Part shown: one piece after another, positions 1 to 19,352 of the stretch
Position numbering within the stretch: position 1 is the first letter of the stretch
Layout of the letters: every line of letters begins with the position of its first letter
Assembly (NCBI GenBank): GCA_038501785.1
Contig: JBAMJR010000168.1
Coordinates: forward strand, 2,223,501 to 2,287,500
Reading direction: 5' to 3'
Source: Myoxocephalus aenaeus
Taxonomy: Eukaryota; Chordata; Actinopteri; Perciformes; Cottidae
DNA: 64,000 nt
Position numbers and translations under genes: made by a program
The notes under the pieces: model-generated
Database searches by the model: none
The model's input: only the letters and a program-made list of their open reading frames with translations
Told to the model about the DNA's origin: nothing

Positions 1-130
1 AGCCACTCCTTCTTTTGTCATGTTCAGTAGTAAGGGTCCCTGTGAGGGACAAGACACTCCTTCTTTTGTCATGTTCAGTAGTAAGGGTCCCTGTGAGGGA
101 CAAGCCACTCCTTCTTTTGTCATGTTCAGT
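1..130. repeat. 51-bp tandem repeat, 2.5 copies
   Basis: Unit agccactccttcttttgtca with gttcagtagtaagggtccct; starts at the window edge. Because 51 is a multiple of 3, an open frame crosses it, but nothing supports coding. Confidence 0.9.
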
Positions 131-961
131 TTGTTGCTTACCTTAAAGATGTATGTTAAAGACCAGCAATTGATTAACTTTATACAAAAGCAATCAGTGC
201 TTTTGATGTTGTTCAGTTCAGTTTTTCTTACTCAGTGAGAAAAGTCCAGTCTGTGTTGGCTTGAACAAGAGCATGAAGTCTGGTTGAATGAGGTGGAGAT
301 GTGAAGGACAGCTGTCAGGTATCTCAGCGGCGGCTTTGCACAATTAATGTTCACTCTGGAGCGCTGTGTGAGGCGGAGCGGCTGGCGGCAGCACCCGCTG
401 CTCGCTGCGGACAGAAACTACAGAACAAGACGTGCTTCAGTCCGTTGGCAACAAGCCGGTCTGTGAGGCTGTGGAAGCGCGCGCGCATATGTAAATCACC
501 TTCAAAGTAAAAGCAGTGCCGTTGTATTGCATTCATGGCGTGCATCTTATTTATTTCTTTTTCTTTTTTGATTGACCTCACACGGGCCGGACTGGGAGAG
601 CCGTGAGACGCCCAGGTCTGAACTGCGCCGTCTGGGAGAGATTTAAAGTGCAGCACCTGTGTGCGGCAGCATTAAGCCCCTCCCAATGCAAAAAAACTAA
701 AACGAGTTAACGCATGATTCAGTGTTTCTTTGCAGTTATGCATCGTTTCCCTAACCCTCCGTATAAACTACGCACGTTGAAGCCGTGTTCGCCTGCAGAG
801 TCGTTGCATAAGTGTTTGTGGTGCTGCTGCAAGATGAACCACGGGGAGGGAAGTTACCAGTTTCCTTGAAATGAGCAATGAAAGCCTCGCCACCCGGCTG
901 CGGTCGAGTTGAACTAGTTGTAAAGAACAGTCAGTAGAACACAGATGGAGGAAGACCTCAC

Positions 962-7164
<6,203 letters not shown>

Positions 7165-7249
7165 GCCGGCAGCAGCTCTCTTCCTTTAGCTCGCTGGTTT
7201 CACAATGAGCTTGTCTGGTCTCTAGTCTGGTCTCTAGTCTGGTCTCTGC

Positions 7250-8450
7250 AGGAACATGAGGGGATCACAGATGTGGGTCCTGGTTGGAGGGCTCAACTGT
7301 CGTTATTGGGTTTTGGTTGCGCAGACCCCCACACCCCGCAGGGTGCCGACGTCAAGTGAACTCACAAACCCAATTCATCTGTGAACAGAGGAAGGAGAAG
7401 GTTAGCCTTTTGCATGAAGATAAAGATGTGCTACGAGGCAATATGTTAGACACAAAGGGCAGCGAGAGGCAAGACTCAGAGTCTACGACCATGCTAGCAA
7501 GCTAAGTGCTAACGTCAGCATGCTAACATGCTCAGAATGCTAACGCTAACGCTGTCGAACATGCTGGCTCCCTGGGATACTTCCTCCTGGGTCAGAGCCA
7601 TGCCGAGGCTGTTACCGGATCTGTCAAGAGGCCGAATTTTACTTTCAATTAACAATTTTGATAATCAATTCATTGTTGGAGTTCCTTTTCAAGCCACTAA
7701 GCTAAATCCTTGCTGGTTCCAGCTCTTCAAATGTTAAAAAGCATTGCTTTTCCCCGGCTTACATCGTGGTCGACGGAATATCTTCAGACTTTGGATTGTT
7801 AGCCATGAGGTGACATCACCATGGGAAATGATTACTGCTCCTGAAGTTGTATGGATTGAACTTGATTCATCTTTTAATTGAAAACAAATAATAAAGTTAC
7901 AATACGCAGATTGGTGGATATTAAAATGATCGTTGCTTGCAGCCCAGCTCCAGTCCGATTGAGTCAGTGAAAATAATGTGAGCAGTGATTTAAAGATGTG
8001 GAACTTCTTTCGTTGCTATGAAAACATGAAAATGTCCACTGGGGGTATTACAGATGATGTCACTGAACAACAACCCTCATCCCAACAGCCAATGACAAAG
8101 GTTGGAGCAGGAAAACATAGATGTCTTTTATATTCTCTCAGACTTAAATAAGCAAAACACAAGAGGAACATGGGCACAAACAGGAAATACACTGTCAACT
8201 TTGACTCAACAATACACAACAACTCTTTTGGCACACAAACAAATGAGTTAGGTGTCAAATGACTGTTTATTTTTCCCCATGCTTTTGTGTTTGGTCAGAA
8301 GCTTCTGGAAGGAAACCTGAAGCAGCTCCATTCATGTATCACAGTAAGTAAGAGGACTGCAGAGGAGTTTCATTCCAGAGGAAAGTAGAGATCCTTTGAT
8401 TAAAGAAGAAGAATAAGGTACTGATGTTGTGATAAGACTCAGAACATAGT

Positions 8451-8451
<1 letters not shown>
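7250..8451. other. No gene seen
   Basis: Unique-looking sequence upstream of the first kiaa0513 coding exon. A small cluster of gctaac/gctagc near-repeats lies at 7490-7560. Confidence 0.6.

Positions 8452-8491
<40 letters not shown>
8452..8491. repeat. TA microsatellite
   Basis: Uninterrupted TA dinucleotides. Confidence 0.97.
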
Positions 8492-8495
<4 letters not shown>

Positions 8496-8754
8496 ATCCC
8501 AGGGCAGCCTTAACCCTTTCAGTTGTTTCTTGTGGTTATGACATCTTAAGTGACTATTGAAGCAAACAAGTTCCTTTTTATTCACAAGTCAGCAATGATA
8601 TCATGCAGATAACAGGAAGATTGAAAACCACAACAACAGGAAGCTCAAATCTTAAACGTCATATCTGAGCTCTGTCCACCTATTGTGTCAAACAGCACTG
8701 TTCTCAAATCAATCTTAAATCAATGAGCCAGTCACAGCACGGTCTCATAGTGCT

Positions 8755-8756
<2 letters not shown>

Positions 8757-8799
<43 letters not shown>

Positions 8800-8881
8800 C
8801 CTTCTGCATGTTTGGACTGCAGCTTTGAAGAGAAGTAGGTTATATAATGCAGTATTTGGTGAGTAAGACCTATGGTGACAC

Positions 8882-8932
<51 letters not shown>
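8757..8932. repeat. CA and TC/CA microsatellites
   Basis: CA tract at 8757-8798 and TC then CA tract at 8885-8932, separated by about 85 nt of unique sequence. Confidence 0.97.
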
Positions 8933-8935
<3 letters not shown>

Positions 8936-9196
8936 CCCATTTCATTTTTTCTCAATGTGCACATTAGGTAGATGGAGCTTGCAGACTCGTAACAAAGCCA
9001 CACACACACACAAACAATATAAGTAACATGAAACATATCAGTGAAAACTAATGACATGTTATAAGCAAAGTCATTGTCAATGCATGTATTGAGGCAGTCT
9101 TTAAAACATCTGTTAATAAAAAAAATCTTAATAAAAGCATTGCACTTCAGCCACAACAGTCTGGACCTGCAACCAGCCTTTGGTTCTGAAAAGTGA

Positions 9197-9370
9197 CTCC
9201 TCTGGTTGTATAGAAGTCTATGCTTCATGTGTTAAAGCTGCATTCTCTCTCCTGACCACCAGGGGGTGACTCCTCTGGTTGTATAGAAGTCTATGCTTCA
9301 TGTGTTAAAGCTGCATTCTCTCTCCTGACCACCAGGGGGTGACTCCTCTGGTTGTATAGAAGTCTATATA
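9197..9370. repeat. 73-bp tandem repeat
   Basis: Unit gactcctctggttgtataga through accaccagggggt, 2.4 copies. The unit itself is a common interspersed fish sequence. Confidence 0.9.
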
Positions 9371-9671
9371 AATGACTCTACTTCTCTTGATGTATTCCCT
9401 CAGTAAACATTGTAAACATGAGTTTATGTCTCAATCTCTAGTTTCAAGTCTTCTTCAATACAGCATGATGTTCATTTAGTAAATGATGGTCATTTAGAGT
9501 CAAACAGACCATAAAGCACCAACTATTGTCACTGGTGACGGCGACGGACAAAATCCAAGATGGCGACGGGTAAAACGCCAAACTCAAGGCTTCAAAACGT
9601 CAGTCCACAAACCAATGAGTGACGTCACGATGTCCACTTCTGATATAAGGGCCATGATCACAACACCTAAG

Positions 9672-9728
9672 GCCATGTGGCTGATGATGATGATGATGAT
9701 GATGATGATGACAGCACCTCAGGCCATG

Positions 9729-9759
<31 letters not shown>

Positions 9760-9790
9760 CAGCACCTCAGGCCATGTGGCTGATGATACG
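9672..9790. repeat. GAT trinucleotide repeat in a higher-order tandem
   Basis: Two GAT runs of nine or so units, each followed by cagcacctcaggccatgtgg. Encodes poly-Met or poly-His only as an artefact. Confidence 0.92.
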
Positions 9791-10059
9791 TCACCTCGTT
9801 GATGAGAAGCAGCATTGAGCTGCACATCTTCAGCGCTCAGGCTGTAGTTGCTTCAGATCAAGTCCCCAGATGCTAACGGCGTCCCACGTGATCCCAGAAC
9901 AGGAACAGACACTGAGCTGGGGAACACTGGTTTTTGGTGATGACCGCTTTGTGTGACTGAACGGTCTTGTTGGGATGTTGTATACGTGTCGTCTGTTGTA
10001 ACAGACATCTTGATCGCAGTGACACTTCCTGAATAAATAAAGCCGAAGTTTAGTTGCCG

Positions 10060-12022
10060 CAAATAATGTTCCATTGTTGAGCGTCTGAGCTGCAATATAG
10101 TGACTGGTCTAGTAATGAAATACTCTTCCATGCCAGTAGGTAGCGCAATAATGACCTACCATATATGCTGTATTATGCTACAATGTGACATTAATAATAA
10201 TGACCTACCATATATGCTGTATTATGCTACAATGTGACATTAATAATAATAATGACCTACCATATATGCTGTATTATGCTACACTGTGACATTAATAATA
10301 ATAATGACCTACCATATATGCTGTATTATGCTACAATGTGACATTAATAATAATAATGACCTACCATATATGCTGTATTATGATACAATGTGACATTAAT
10401 AATAATGACCTACCATATATGCTGTATTATGCTACAATGTGACATTAATAATAATGACCTACCATATATGCTGTGTTATGCTACAATGTGACATTAATAA
10501 TAATAATGACCTACCATATGTGCTGTATTATGCTACAATGTGACTAATAATAATTACCATATATGCTGTATTATGCTACAATGTGACATTAATAATAATG
10601 ACCTACCATATATGCTGTGTTATGCTACACTGTGACATTAATAATAATGACCATATATGCTGTATTATGCTACAATGTGACATTAATAATAATTACCATA
10701 TATGCTGTATTATGCTACAATGTGACATTAATAATAATTACCATATATGCTGTATTATGCTACACTGTGACATTAATAATAATGACCATATATGCTGTAT
10801 TATGCTACAATGTGACATTAATAATAATGACCATATATGCTGTATTATGCTACAATGTGACATTAATAATAATTACCATATATGCTGTATTATGCTACAA
10901 TGTGACATTAATAATAATAATTACCATATATGCTGTATTATGCTACAATGTGACATTAATAATAATTACCATATATGCTGTATTATGCTACAATGTGACA
11001 TTAATAATAATTACCATATATGCTGTATTATGCTACACTGTGACATTAATAATAATGACCATATATGCTGTATTATGCTACAATGTGACATTAATAATAA
11101 TGACCTACCATATATGCTGTATTATGCTACAATGTGACATTAATAATAATGACCTACCATATATGCTGTATTATGCTACAATGTGACATTAATAATAATG
11201 ACCTACCATATATGCTGTATTATGCTACACTGTGACATTAATAATAATGACCATATATGCTGTATTATGCTACAATGTGACATTAATAATAATTACCATA
11301 TATGCTGTATTATGCTACAATGTGACATTAATAATAATAATGACCATATATGCTGTATTATGCTACAATGTGACATTAATAATAATGACCTACCATATAT
11401 GCTGTATTATGCTACAATGTGACATTAATAATAATAATGACCTACCATATAAGCTGTATTATGCTACAATGTGACATTAATAATAATGACCTACCATATA
11501 AGCTGTATTATGCTACAATGTGACATTAATAATAATGACCTACCATATATGCTGTGTTATGCTACAATGTGACATTAATAATAATGACCTACCATATATG
11601 CTGTGTTATGCTACAATGTGACATTAATAATAATTACCATATATGCTGTATTATGCTACAATGTGACTAATAATAATTACCATATATGCTGTATTATGCT
11701 ACAATGTGACATTAATAATAATGACCATATATGCTGTATTATGCTACAATGTGACATTTTGTAACGTTTTTGGTTGTTCGTTTGACTGTGGCTCAATCAG
11801 AGGATCGGTGGTTCGATCCCCGGCTCGGTGTGTCCTTGAGCAAGACACTTAACCCCTTATTGCTCCCTGTTGCTGTGTCTATGGTGTATAGAGCAAAACA
11901 AAATAGAAAAAAGTAAGTCGCTTTGGATAAAAGCGTCAGCTAAATGTAATGTAATGGTGTGCCGCAGGATTATTTTATAGTAGAAAATGTGCCGCGGCTC
12001 AAAAAAAGGTTGAGAACCTCTG
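10060..12022. mobile_element. Second copy of the minisatellite-carrying hAT, opposite orientation
   Basis: The array at about 10131-11757 has the same 45-52 bp unit as the element at 23558, in reverse orientation, and shares its flanks (taatgttccattgttgagcg on one side, gtgccgcagg to ggttgagaacctctg on the other). The left terminus was not found, so the copy may be truncated or extended. A V-SINE-like element is inserted near its right end. Confidence 0.85.
11780..11955 (+). mobile_element. V-SINE-like retroelement
   Basis: Has a tRNA-like B box ggttcgatccc (11810-11820), the V-domain-like tgtccttgagcaagacactt, and the common fish tail gctttggataaaagcgtcag. It interrupts the hAT copy: hAT sequence resumes at gtgtgccgcagg. 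The A box is degenerate, so this is not a functional tRNA gene. Confidence 0.8.
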
Positions 12023-12204
12023 CTCTAGCGGGACGGGACCCCCTATACGCCCCTCCTCCCGGCACAAACCCAGAGCCCGGGGGCTGCGCTCCTCTCGTGA
12101 TGGACGCTGATCAGATACGGAGACGCCTGAGTGAGTTGGTGCATGACTCACAAGGAGGCCAGCGCCGTTATGCAACGTCTCTCCCGCCCACAGGAAACAT
12201 CATG

Positions 12205-12207
<3 letters not shown>

Positions 12208-12260
<53 letters not shown>
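12208..12260. repeat. CA microsatellite
   Basis: Uninterrupted CA dinucleotides. Confidence 0.97.
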
Positions 12261-12262
<2 letters not shown>

Positions 12263-12299
12263 CCACACCAGTGGTTTACAGTTCCTCCAGCTCCGTCAC

Positions 12300-13357
12300 T
12301 CCGGCTCTATGAGCAACATGCGGCAAATGCAGAGCAATAAATCAGTGGTTCTTCTGTCGGATGCAGCGTTATAGAATATTCAGCACGGTGCCTTCAAAGT
12401 TCCCTTCGTCCGTTACGCGCTCTCTCAAGCGCTCCTGAACAAAGCTCAGCCTCGTGGGGGTGGCAACTGAAACCCAACATGGGACTTTCAGGACCCACAA
12501 TCCTTTGCTTCCTGATGTAATTTGAGTGGGTGACTTGTTCATTAGCCTCAATGATGTGTCCACTGGGATGCTTTTGATACTTCTGATGGAGGAGTTCAAA
12601 GAGCCGGTAACGAGGTTAAGTCCTTTACTTAAAGGGCCTTAATTTTCACCTTATTTTCACATGTGTTTGTGTCTTATTGAGGGACAACACTTTCTGAAAT
12701 TGAGCAGGACTCTGGTGGGCCGAGAGGAGCTGGACTCTGTGTTTACGTCATGACCACGTGTTCCTCCTGTTGACTTTTTAAATGTGAAGATGGCGGATAT
12801 ATCATCTGACCAGAGGATGTTTTTGTTGCTGCTGTTTACAATCATTAAGATGCATTTTGTACTACTGTTGTAGTTTTCTTTGACATTTGTTGTGTTACAA
12901 ATGGACTACAGCTGAATGTGGTTCCCTTGAACCCTTGTTTCTCCTGACAGGCTCTGGTCGTGTCCGACAACATTAGAAATGGTAAATGGACGGTACTCGA
13001 TATCTCTCTTCTAGCCTTCCGACCACTCAAAAGCATCCAGGTTGACCAATTCCTAAGTTACCCTTCAACATGTGTTTTCAGGTTGTTGTATAGAATTATA
13101 CTCCACACTGTCTGACAGTAGAATAAAGATATACTCCATCTGCTTGTACCAACATTCAGCCTGGCATGCTGGCCTCTGCTTGGCTGAGCATCATGCTTCA
13201 GGAGTGACTGACTCAGCAGGCCAGGGGTTTGGGAGGAAATAGCAACACTTTTTTCTTTTTATTCCATTTTTCCAAGTACAGCAATGCACTACAAGTATCA
13301 CAAGTTAAGTATTTTGCATGTAGGCAGCATCTTAGTGCTCTACCGAGTGGAGGTGGA
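12300..13357. other. No gene seen
   Basis: No conserved reading frame or structured element recognised. Confidence 0.6.
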
Positions 13358-13990
13358 TAGGGCTGCAACTAACGATTATTTTCATAATCGACTAATCTAT
13401 CGGATATTTTTTTTATTTGTCGACTAATCTAATGACTATTTCCCATAGCAAATTAAAAATAATGACTAAAAATGTTGGAATTTGAACTTCAAATGTATTT
13501 GAGTAACAAGATCTGAACATCAGAACATCATCATAACAAATACATTAAATAGTAATACAAATAAAGTTTTAAAAGTAACTCAAAATAGCAATCAAGCCTC
13601 TGCCAGTGCAAAATAACTAAAGAATAACTGGGCTTCAAGTGACATTCAAAGTCCAAAAGTAAAAAAAAAATAGTCCATCCTACCCGACAATTAAAGTGCA
13701 AGGGTTTAAAAGTAAATCAAAATGACTTCTTGCAGTCCCGTGTCTTGCTGCTCCCTCCTTCAGGGGAACACACAATTTACACACACTTTCGATACCAATG
13801 CATCATATTTCATAAAGCTCAACTATCAAGCTGCCAAGAAAGTGCTTTTTAGTTTAAATGGTTAATTCCCACCGTTTCTATTGCTACCCATCAAAGTACA
13901 GGCTCGGTCACAGCAACCACAGGCGTACATCCGTCATGAGATGAATGATGACTGAATTCCATTTAGCGGCTTCAGTTTCAGTGTGTTGTC
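13358..13990. mobile_element. Fragment of a tagggctgcaac DNA transposon
   Basis: Starts tagggctgcaactaacga with ttttcataatcgactaatc, a widespread vertebrate DNA-transposon terminus. The opposite terminus is not found, so the right boundary is uncertain. Confidence 0.45.
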
Positions 13991-14352
13991 CATGCCGCCA
14001 CACTACCACGGCTTACCGGAAGGAAACCTGTGCTTTACTCTGATAAGTCCAAACGGCTGCTGTGAAAAAGGCAGAACCTTCAGATCTGGGACGAGCGTCC
14101 GGCTCAAAGTCACAGCAGCCGAGCCTTGGAGGTCAAAGTGAGCGATCCCTCTCTCTGGAGGTCAAACCTGAACCAGGAGTTGTTCTGGAAGCCGGGATGA
14201 GCTTTACAAAAGACACCATGGGTGAAACAGTCAGTGCTCGACTCTCTTCCTGTTTGTTTACCATGCATCTTATCCTATGACTGCACAGGTTACTGTCCCT
14301 GCTGAACAATGTCACACTGTTTCCAAAGCTCTGCAATCAACTTGGTGTGAAT

Positions 14353-15071
14353 TTGGGCTGTGCGGTATACCGGCTTCGGAATTTCCGTACGGTATGAATT
14401 TTTCATATACCGTCATACCGGTCACTGCTCTTTCGCAGGAAACAACATGTAATGTTCCCAGCTTGAAGCTGAAGGAGCAGCGGACGGCGCTACTTAGCTC
14501 TCATGGTGACTCATGGTTTGAAAGAAATGGCATCGCCAAAATGCATGCTGGGTAAATTACTTCGCCAAAATGCCCGCCCACACAGGAAGACTCTTCATGT
14601 GCAGGAAGAAGTCTCTTCCTGTGCGGCTGAGTGAGCTTTACCCAGAATGCATTTTGTCGCTGTCATTTCTTTGAAACCATGAGTCAACCTCTATCCGTGA
14701 GACATAAGTAGCTCAGACCGCTGGACACGCAGCTGTGACTGTAAACATTAAATGTTGCTGCCTGCCGAAGAATGACAATAGTTGTTACGACTGCGCATGC
14801 GCCACCAGTATGAAGGGATATGAGTTAACTAAATTTCCCTGGGTCCTAAACCCCTCCATGTTTAGCTTCCTAACACAACCTATGTACCAACGTACAAACA
14901 GCTGCCGGCCAGTTGCGAGCGAGTGGTGAAGAACGATGGCGGCGGCGGCCCTTTTTGGCGTCAATAAATTAATGTGTTTATTCGGAAAAAAAATACCGTG
15001 ATATACCGTGAAACCGTCAGAATCTTACAAAATACCGTGATATGGATTTTTGGCCATACCGCCCAGCCCTA
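14353..15071. mobile_element. Non-autonomous DNA transposon (hAT-like), 719 bp
   Basis: Flanked by a perfect 8-bp duplication gtgtgaat (14345-14352 and 15072-15079). Ends read ggctgtgcggtatacc and, inverted, ggctgggcggtatggc. The middle contains a large imperfect inverted repeat (about 14500-14690, arms around tttgaaagaaatgg and aaaatgcatgctggg). No transposase frame. Confidence 0.88.
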
Positions 15072-15805
15072 GTGTGAATAATGTTTTTTGTACTGACAGG
15101 AACCATGGCCAAAAGTTATGAAAACCAAGACCAACACTGTAATGCACCAGAATCATCCATTGGGTCCGCTGCTGCATGACTAAATGATATTTTCCACCAC
15201 GGCCCTGAACCAACAATGATTAACAGTCTCAGAACTGATAGCAGTCCTCCAGACCTCTCCAGGGACTGAAGTGTTCCCGGAGCAGGAATGTGGTCTAGAG
15301 GAGCTCTTCTCGTGGACCCAAACAGCCCTGGACTAGACTACGTGTCACCTGATTACAGGTGTTACCAGGGCAGTCATAGCTTTGACCAGTTTCTATCACC
15401 AACAAAGAGGAACTACAGTATACGGTTTCAAAACCACAAATCCACCAAATAAATACCACTTATTATATGGTGAATATGTTTTAAAAAAAGGAACAAAACA
15501 TATCTTCATAGTTGTTGATTTAAAGCAGCAGACCAGAGGCAGAGTGTGACAGCTGAGCTGCACAACCTCACACATCACATGCTACAGCAGGGCAGGGACA
15601 AGCTGAAGTGGCTGATGGAAGATAAGTCAGAGGTTGACCGGTGGACCAGCTGAGGGGGACGGTGTGATCTGTTGGTGAAGTGCAGCCAGCGGCAACACTA
15701 CAGATGTTTCCAGAGACACAAACACAGCAGCACAGCACTTTACCCCACAATCATGTCAGCAAACACAGAGTATGGTGAACCTGATCCACTACGTCGACCA
15801 TTACA

Positions 15806-16084
15806 TTTCATTTAGCTGACGCTTTTATCCAAAGTGACTTACAATAAGTGCATTCAACCAAGAGGACAAACTCAGAACAACAAGAATCAAGAAAGTACAA
15901 TTTCTTCAATAAAGTTAAAATACAAAGTGCTATCAGTAAGAGATATTTAAGTGCTACTAAAGTGCTACTACGGCGCTACCTTCCTATTCAAGGTGTAGTC
16001 GAAAGAAGTGTTTTTAGTTTGCGATGGAAGATGTAAAGACTTCCTGCTGTCCTGATGTCAATGGGGAGCTCATTCCACCATTGA
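15806..16084 (-). mobile_element. Retroelement fragment split by the transposon at 16085
   Basis: Contains catttagctgacgctttta with ccaaagtgacttacaataag, the reverse of the V-SINE/L2-type tail seen at 11921-11955. It continues after the inserted element (17798 to about 17835). An uninterrupted relative lies at 48603-48770. Confidence 0.6.
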
Positions 16085-17791
16085 CAGGGTACCCCCAGGA
16101 TTTTTCATCTCAAATTTAAGACTTTTTAAGACCTTTTCAAGACCACTTTAAATGAAATTTAAGACCAACATCGCACCTTTCCTGATATGCGTATGAATGA
16201 AAAAAATAGGAAATCAATCAATCAATCGGCCCAGGTGTAGCTGTTACAGACATGGGCGGATTCTGGCTCAGACATGGCAACCGGTTTATCGGCAACCAGC
16301 ACAGAAACGGCTCTGGCCCGTTGAATCTGGGCCGAATCTGGCTTCATAGAAACGGGCCGATTATGGCTGAGACATGGCTGTCTCCTGCCTCTTTTTTTTT
16401 GAAAATTGAACATCGATAATGTAATAAATAAATAATATTACATTACGTAAAAACATTAAGATATCCCTCAAAGTTGTCTCTCTCATATAAAGCTACACAA
16501 TAAAAAAGTATTTTAAACTGGCTTTATAAAAGTTTTAAATAATAGTTGTAAAGGCAACCACTCGGTCCCTTTTGCAGGGAGCTAGCTAGCCATCTGGCCG
16601 AGACTTTTGTATTTATCAAGCCATGATGTGTGAACACAGACGTGTGTAACAACGCCTCGCACTGCACCGTATAACTGTTTTAACCGAGCCAGCTGGTTTA
16701 CAAAGGCAAGCATTAGCTTTAACGTTAAATTAATGAACACATGGCGAAATTGTATTGCAATGTTTTATCTCCTGAAATCAAAATGTAGTTACGATCTAGC
16801 AGACGTTTTTATCGCAGTGAAATGTGTGTACGGTATGGATTGAAGTAGAATATTTTTGTGAGATCTCACAACTCTTTTTTTTGTCTGTTTTCTACCAGGC
16901 TGCAACCTCCGTGAAGATGCCGGAGTGACGGTGGTCTTCGTGTTTAGTTAGTCTATTTTGAATGTAATTTAATTTGACCCTGTGTGCATTCAGTTCATTA
17001 AAATGTACTCTAACATTTTGGTCTACGTGTCTTATTTTATTGTTTTTGTGTCATGATGAATATATTCAACTCGATTCTGAGGCGTCATTCTGAGACTTCG
17101 CTGAGTCGGCAACCGGACCCTGGCGACGTGTTTTCTGTAGTGCCGGCTTCAGGCCAGTGCCGGCCCCAGGTCAGTTTACATTACGGCCGAGTGACGGCAG
17201 CGACGGCCGCCGGAATCGGGCCGGTGTATTCGGTCCGATTCTGGGGCGTCATTCATGCCGAGTCTCAGCAGAATCGGCAATGGGACCCGGGCCGGACATG
17301 TTTCTTCCGGCGTGTCTAGCTTAAGCCGGATCCGGACAAGGTCATGTTGGCTACCTGGGGAAGAACCCTTTAATTTACAGAGAAGAAACATCTTTAGCTG
17401 GAGGACTGTGGACTCTGTAACACTACTGGCAAGTGCATCTGACCCTGCTGGTGAGACACGCGATGGAAACGGGAAAGCAGGTTCGCATAGCTCCATGCTA
17501 ACCTGCGAGCGCGCTAGTTAGCTGTTAAACTCTACAGCGTCTCAGCAGTTCAGAGCCATACAGGTTGCCTGATATTTTGGATGCGACGTTTGGGTGTACT
17601 AAGATTCGTTGTAACAACGAACAATAAACAAATGTTGTGGCGCCGTATCAAATAAGGAAGGGGGTAAAAATTAAGACTTGATGAACGAAATTTAAGACCT
17701 GTTGACAAAATGTAATACCTTTTTAAGGCCTTAAATTATGAATACTAAATTTAAGACTTTTTCAAGTTTTTAAGACCTCGCGGGTACCCTG
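16085..17791. mobile_element. DNA transposon, 1707 bp, inserted into an older repeat
   Basis: Ends cagggtaccc and gggtaccctg are inverted copies. The flanks carry a perfect 6-bp duplication cattga (16079-16084 and 17792-17797). Removing the element rejoins a repeat also seen intact at about 48700-48760. A 6-bp duplication suits some hAT subgroups. No transposase was recognised. Confidence 0.85.
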
Positions 17792-17835
17792 CATTGAGGA
17801 CCCAGGACACAAACAGTCGTGACTTTGTAGAGTGT

Positions 17836-19272
17836 TTAGCTTGCAGTGACGGAGCTACAAGCCGATTGGCAGAAGCCGAGCGGAGTGAACAAGCATTAAA
17901 TAACACAAATGGGATTTTATATTCAGGGTGCAAAACTGAAAGAACCATGTTTGTTTTCGACAGAACCCAGTGAAGCGTACTCAACTAGAAGGGCACTGAG
18001 AGCGCAGACCAACGTGATCTCAGGCCGGTGTTTGAGGACGTGCCCCATGTGGTAACGTTAACCAAAGTGAAAACATTGTTTTCACCCCACGATTCGGATC
18101 ACCTCCAAAATGTAATGGGTTGCATGTTCACAGTCTTTCTGTAATCCTGCTGACAGACAGACAAACCGACTAAGTGAGCGCTGCAGGAATGAGACGTGAA
18201 ACCCAGAAACGAGTCAGCATTTATGTAATTCCGGTTGCCTCGCCTGATGCCTGAAATAAGGTCTGTGGTCAACACGGGCTGACGAGAGCTTTTGTTCTTT
18301 GATATGAAACACGTCAGTAAATATCCCACTCATGAGTTTAGAAGCTTTAATGCGTCTTAAAAAAAGGTGGTTGTAAACGTGTCAGTATCATAAACGTTTG
18401 TTTGCCACAGAGATTATTTTCTGCAATAATCCAGAACTCAATGGAACGATCCGGCTGGTTGGTTGAGGCGGTTTGAACCGGTGCGATGCTAACTTCCTGT
18501 TGGACTACAAACATACCGGTTGGTCCCTGCAGCCCTCTAGAACAGCCCAGAAAGGCAATCTGCTCAATACTAATACCATCAGCACCTCCTGACCCAACAT
18601 GTCTAAAATCATTCCGTTCCCTGATGTTGCTTCATCACAACCGACTGGACCAGCAGAGTCTAGACAAAACCACTGCCTGTGTAATTCATTCTCTCATAGA
18701 AGCCAGGGCCTATTTCACCATCTTTAGAGACCCGAGTCAGGGCAGCAACTGAACCAACACAGAGCCAGGCTGAGATGAGTGATGGAGGCTATAAAGGCTG
18801 GGAGGAAGTTCTCCTCCGTGTGCACTTCCAGATAGCAGCAAACACAACACGTCAACCCAAACACTCAGTATATCCAGTCAGGTGGACCTTTCCTCAACTG
18901 GCAAACGGCCATTACACATCTCAAGGGGAACTAAAAGAAACCAGAGAAGTTGTGGGAATGTTAATTTATATTTGTAGTAATAAATGGATTGTGATCAATC
19001 TAGAAATCCTTCTCATCATCATCGAGTGTAAAATGGCTTCAGGGTAAATGTCTTTCACATATTCCATACAGATCGGTCTCCTGTGTGCAGTGTCTATGGT
19101 TATGATGTCATCATTATGAGGGGAGACCGGGGACAATTCTATGCTACCCTTTTAAATTTACATTTAGTGAAATATGTTTCTAAAATGATGAGGTGCTGAC
19201 ATCCTGCAGCCATGAGACAAACATATATCACCACCGCGTGTTCAAATGTAACTACGTTTAAATTCACAGTAA
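17836..19272. other. No gene seen
   Basis: Short open frames only, without family resemblance. Confidence 0.6.
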
Positions 19273-19352
19273 TTTAAACTTCACACAGCAGAAGAAGAAA
19301 AAAATACTGTCTATCAGACAGTATTTTCTTCTTCTGCTGTGTGAAGTTTAAA
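19273..19352. repeat. Near-perfect 37-bp hairpin
   Basis: Arms begin tttaaacttcacacagcag and meet at actgtct-atc-agacagt. The only difference is three extra A in the left arm. The loop is 3 nt. Confidence 0.95.

Noticed and set aside
351..656. 101-codon minus-strand frame downstream of kiaa0513 exon 4
   Set aside because: It does not match the expected next part of KIAA0513 and lacks a suitable acceptor in phase.
10583..11474. Repetitive open frames ([18 protein letters not shown]), and the mirror set at 23.7-24.7 kb
   Set aside because: Read through the 45-52 bp minisatellite of a hAT element; no sign of coding selection.
11783..11860. tRNA gene suggested by ggttcgatccc
   Set aside because: Only the B box is good; the A box and cloverleaf are degenerate, and a V-SINE body and tail follow.
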